This document shows positions 6,315 through 7,307 of a stretch of DNA of 7,307 nucleotides, piece after piece. The stretch's first letter is position 1, and each line of letters starts with the position of its first letter. Source of the DNA: Terriglobia bacterium (GTDB lineage: Bacteria; Acidobacteriota; Terriglobia; UBA7540). The notes under the pieces were generated by a model. The model had not been told where the DNA came from. It ran no database searches and was given only the letters and a program-made list of their open reading frames with translations. The stretch lies in contig JASIKV010000074.1 in NCBI GenBank assembly GCA_030049455.1, positions 1 to 7,307 of the forward strand, written 5' to 3'. The position numbers and the translations under genes are program-made.

Positions 6315-7307
6315 ATGAGTCAAGGTCGAAACGTGGTTGCGGTAGACCTGGGGGCTGAAAGCGGGCGTCTGGTGCTCTGCCGCTGGAATGGGAATGGGGG
6401 GACGCTCGAGGAGATTCACCGCTTTCCCAACGGCTCGCAGCAATCGGGCGATCACCTGGTTTGGGACGTCGAGCGGTTGTGGCAGGAAATCCAGCGCGGG
6501 CTGGTTAAAGCCGGGGCGAAAACCGAAGGCCGCGTTGACAGCGTCGGCGTGGACGGATGGGGAGTGGATTACGCTCTGCTTGACGCCAAGGGTGAGCGCA
6601 TTTGCCACGCTTACTGTTATCGCGACGCGCGCAACGTCCCCGCCATGGAACGGGCGTTCAAAAAGGTCCCGCAGGAACGCCTCTACCAGATCACCGGAAT
6701 CCAGTTTCTCCCCTTCAACACTCTCTATCAGTTGGTTGCGCATGTTGAGGAGTTTCCTGTCGATTGGGAGCGCACGCACCGCTGGCTGACCCTGCCGGAA
6801 TATTTTCAGTACCGTCTGACGGGCGTCATGGCGGCCGAATACACGGAAGCCAGCACCACCCAGATGCTGGACGTGCAGACCAAGTCGTGGTCGCAGGAAC
6901 TTGCCTCGGAATTCGAACTGGACCTGGATAAATTTCCACCCATCGTGCAGGCGGGCGCGGCGCTGGGAAGGCTGCGGCCCGAGGTGAGCCAGGAAGTTGG
7001 CCTGGCCAACACTCAGGTAATCGCTCCGGCCTGCCACGACACGGGCTCGGCTGTTGCGGGCATTCCGTTCCCGCACACAGACATGGCTTTTATCAGCTCG
7101 GGAACGTGGTCACTGGTGGGCACGGTGCTGCTACAGCCAGTGGTTCGGGGCGGCGGCAAGGGCAAGGCCTTTACCAACGAAGGCGGGGTGGCGGGTAGCA
7201 TCCGGTTTCTGCAAAACGTCATCGGCCTATGGCTGCTGCAGGAATGCCTGCGCGAATGGAACGGTCTCGGCCTGCGCCTGACCGCAGCGGATTTGGCCGC
7301 GCAGTGC
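6315..7307 (+). CDS. rhaB: Rhamnulokinase, N-terminal 331 residues (runs off the window)
   Basis: RhaB is a cytoplasmic FGGY-family sugar kinase that uses ATP to turn L-rhamnulose into L-rhamnulose 1-phosphate. The frame is open to the last base; E. coli RhaB is about 489 residues, so roughly two thirds is present. Visible family motifs are VVAVDLGAESGRLVL (7-21, phosphate-binding hairpin of the actin-like fold), GVDGWGVDYALLD (78-90, sugar site), CYRDARN (101-107), GIQFLPFNTLYQL (128-140), PEYFQYRLTG (161-170), EYTEASTTQMLD (175-186), ACHDTGSAVAGIP (239-251, with Asp242 the probable catalytic base), FISSGTWSLVG (259-269) and TNEGG...RFLQNVIGLWLLQE (287-310). All appear intact, with no frameshift. 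It lies 88 bases after rhaI, and the next expected pathway step, rhamnulose-1-phosphate aldolase, must be encoded elsewhere. Confidence 0.96.
   Translation, partial: MSQGRNVVAVDLGAESGRLVLCRWNGNGGTLEEIHRFPNGSQQSGDHLVWDVERLWQEIQRGLVKAGAKTEGRVDSVGVDGWGVDYALLDAKGERICHAYCYRDARNVPAMERAFKKVPQERLYQITGIQFLPFNTLYQLVAHVEEFPVDWERTHRWLTLPEYFQYRLTGVMAAEYTEASTTQMLDVQTKSWSQELASEFELDLDKFPPIVQAGAALGRLRPEVSQEVGLANTQVIAPACHDTGSAVAGIPFPHTDMAFISSGTWSLVGTVLLQPVVRGGGKGKAFTNEGGVAGSIRFLQNVIGLWLLQECLREWNGLGLRLTAADLAAQC

Noticed and set aside
6012..7076. Long minus-strand open frame of 354 codons opposite rhaB
   Set aside because: It lies antisense to clear RhaI and RhaB coding sequence with intact family motifs; GC-rich codon bias commonly opens such antisense frames.

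Overview
The window looks like a chromosomal segment from a GC-rich, probably environmental bacterium. I favour Acidobacteriota because of the Ig-like repeat style in the 1305-3239 protein and the Pseudomonas stutzeri/Streptomyces-type rhamnose isomerase. That assignment is inference from sequence style, not from any marker gene.

Layout, left to right. Positions 1-270 hold no supportable gene. A small secreted protein (271-960, +) follows, with a Cys...Gly-His arrangement resembling papain-like NlpC/P60 or CHAP hydrolases; it ends at a clear rho-independent terminator (1040-1067). Positions 1068-1304 are non-coding, G-rich and contain several inverted repeats. On the minus strand, 1305-3239 encodes a 644-residue membrane protein. 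It joins two extracytoplasmic Ig-like domains to three membrane helices, a cytoplasmic domain of the BAM/GIDE type (known from mitochondrial MULAN/MUL1) and a final C-terminal helix; there is no RING finger. A divergent intergenic region (3240-3524) separates it from the rightward genes.

The right half is about L-rhamnose. A secreted right-handed parallel beta-helix protein (3525-4937) is followed by L-rhamnose isomerase (5033-6226, rhaI) and the first 331 codons of rhamnulokinase (6315 to the window edge, rhaB). RhaI converts L-rhamnose to L-rhamnulose and RhaB phosphorylates it to L-rhamnulose 1-phosphate; the aldolase and transporter expected for this pathway are not in the window. The beta-helix protein could act on or bind a rhamnose-containing polysaccharide outside the cell, but only its position suggests this. 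Inverted repeats lie in both gaps of this cluster (4938-4989 and 6266-6293).

I found no CRISPR array, tRNA, rRNA, transposase or prophage gene. The most unusual item is the Ig-domain/GIDE membrane fusion. The rhamnose genes are ordinary.
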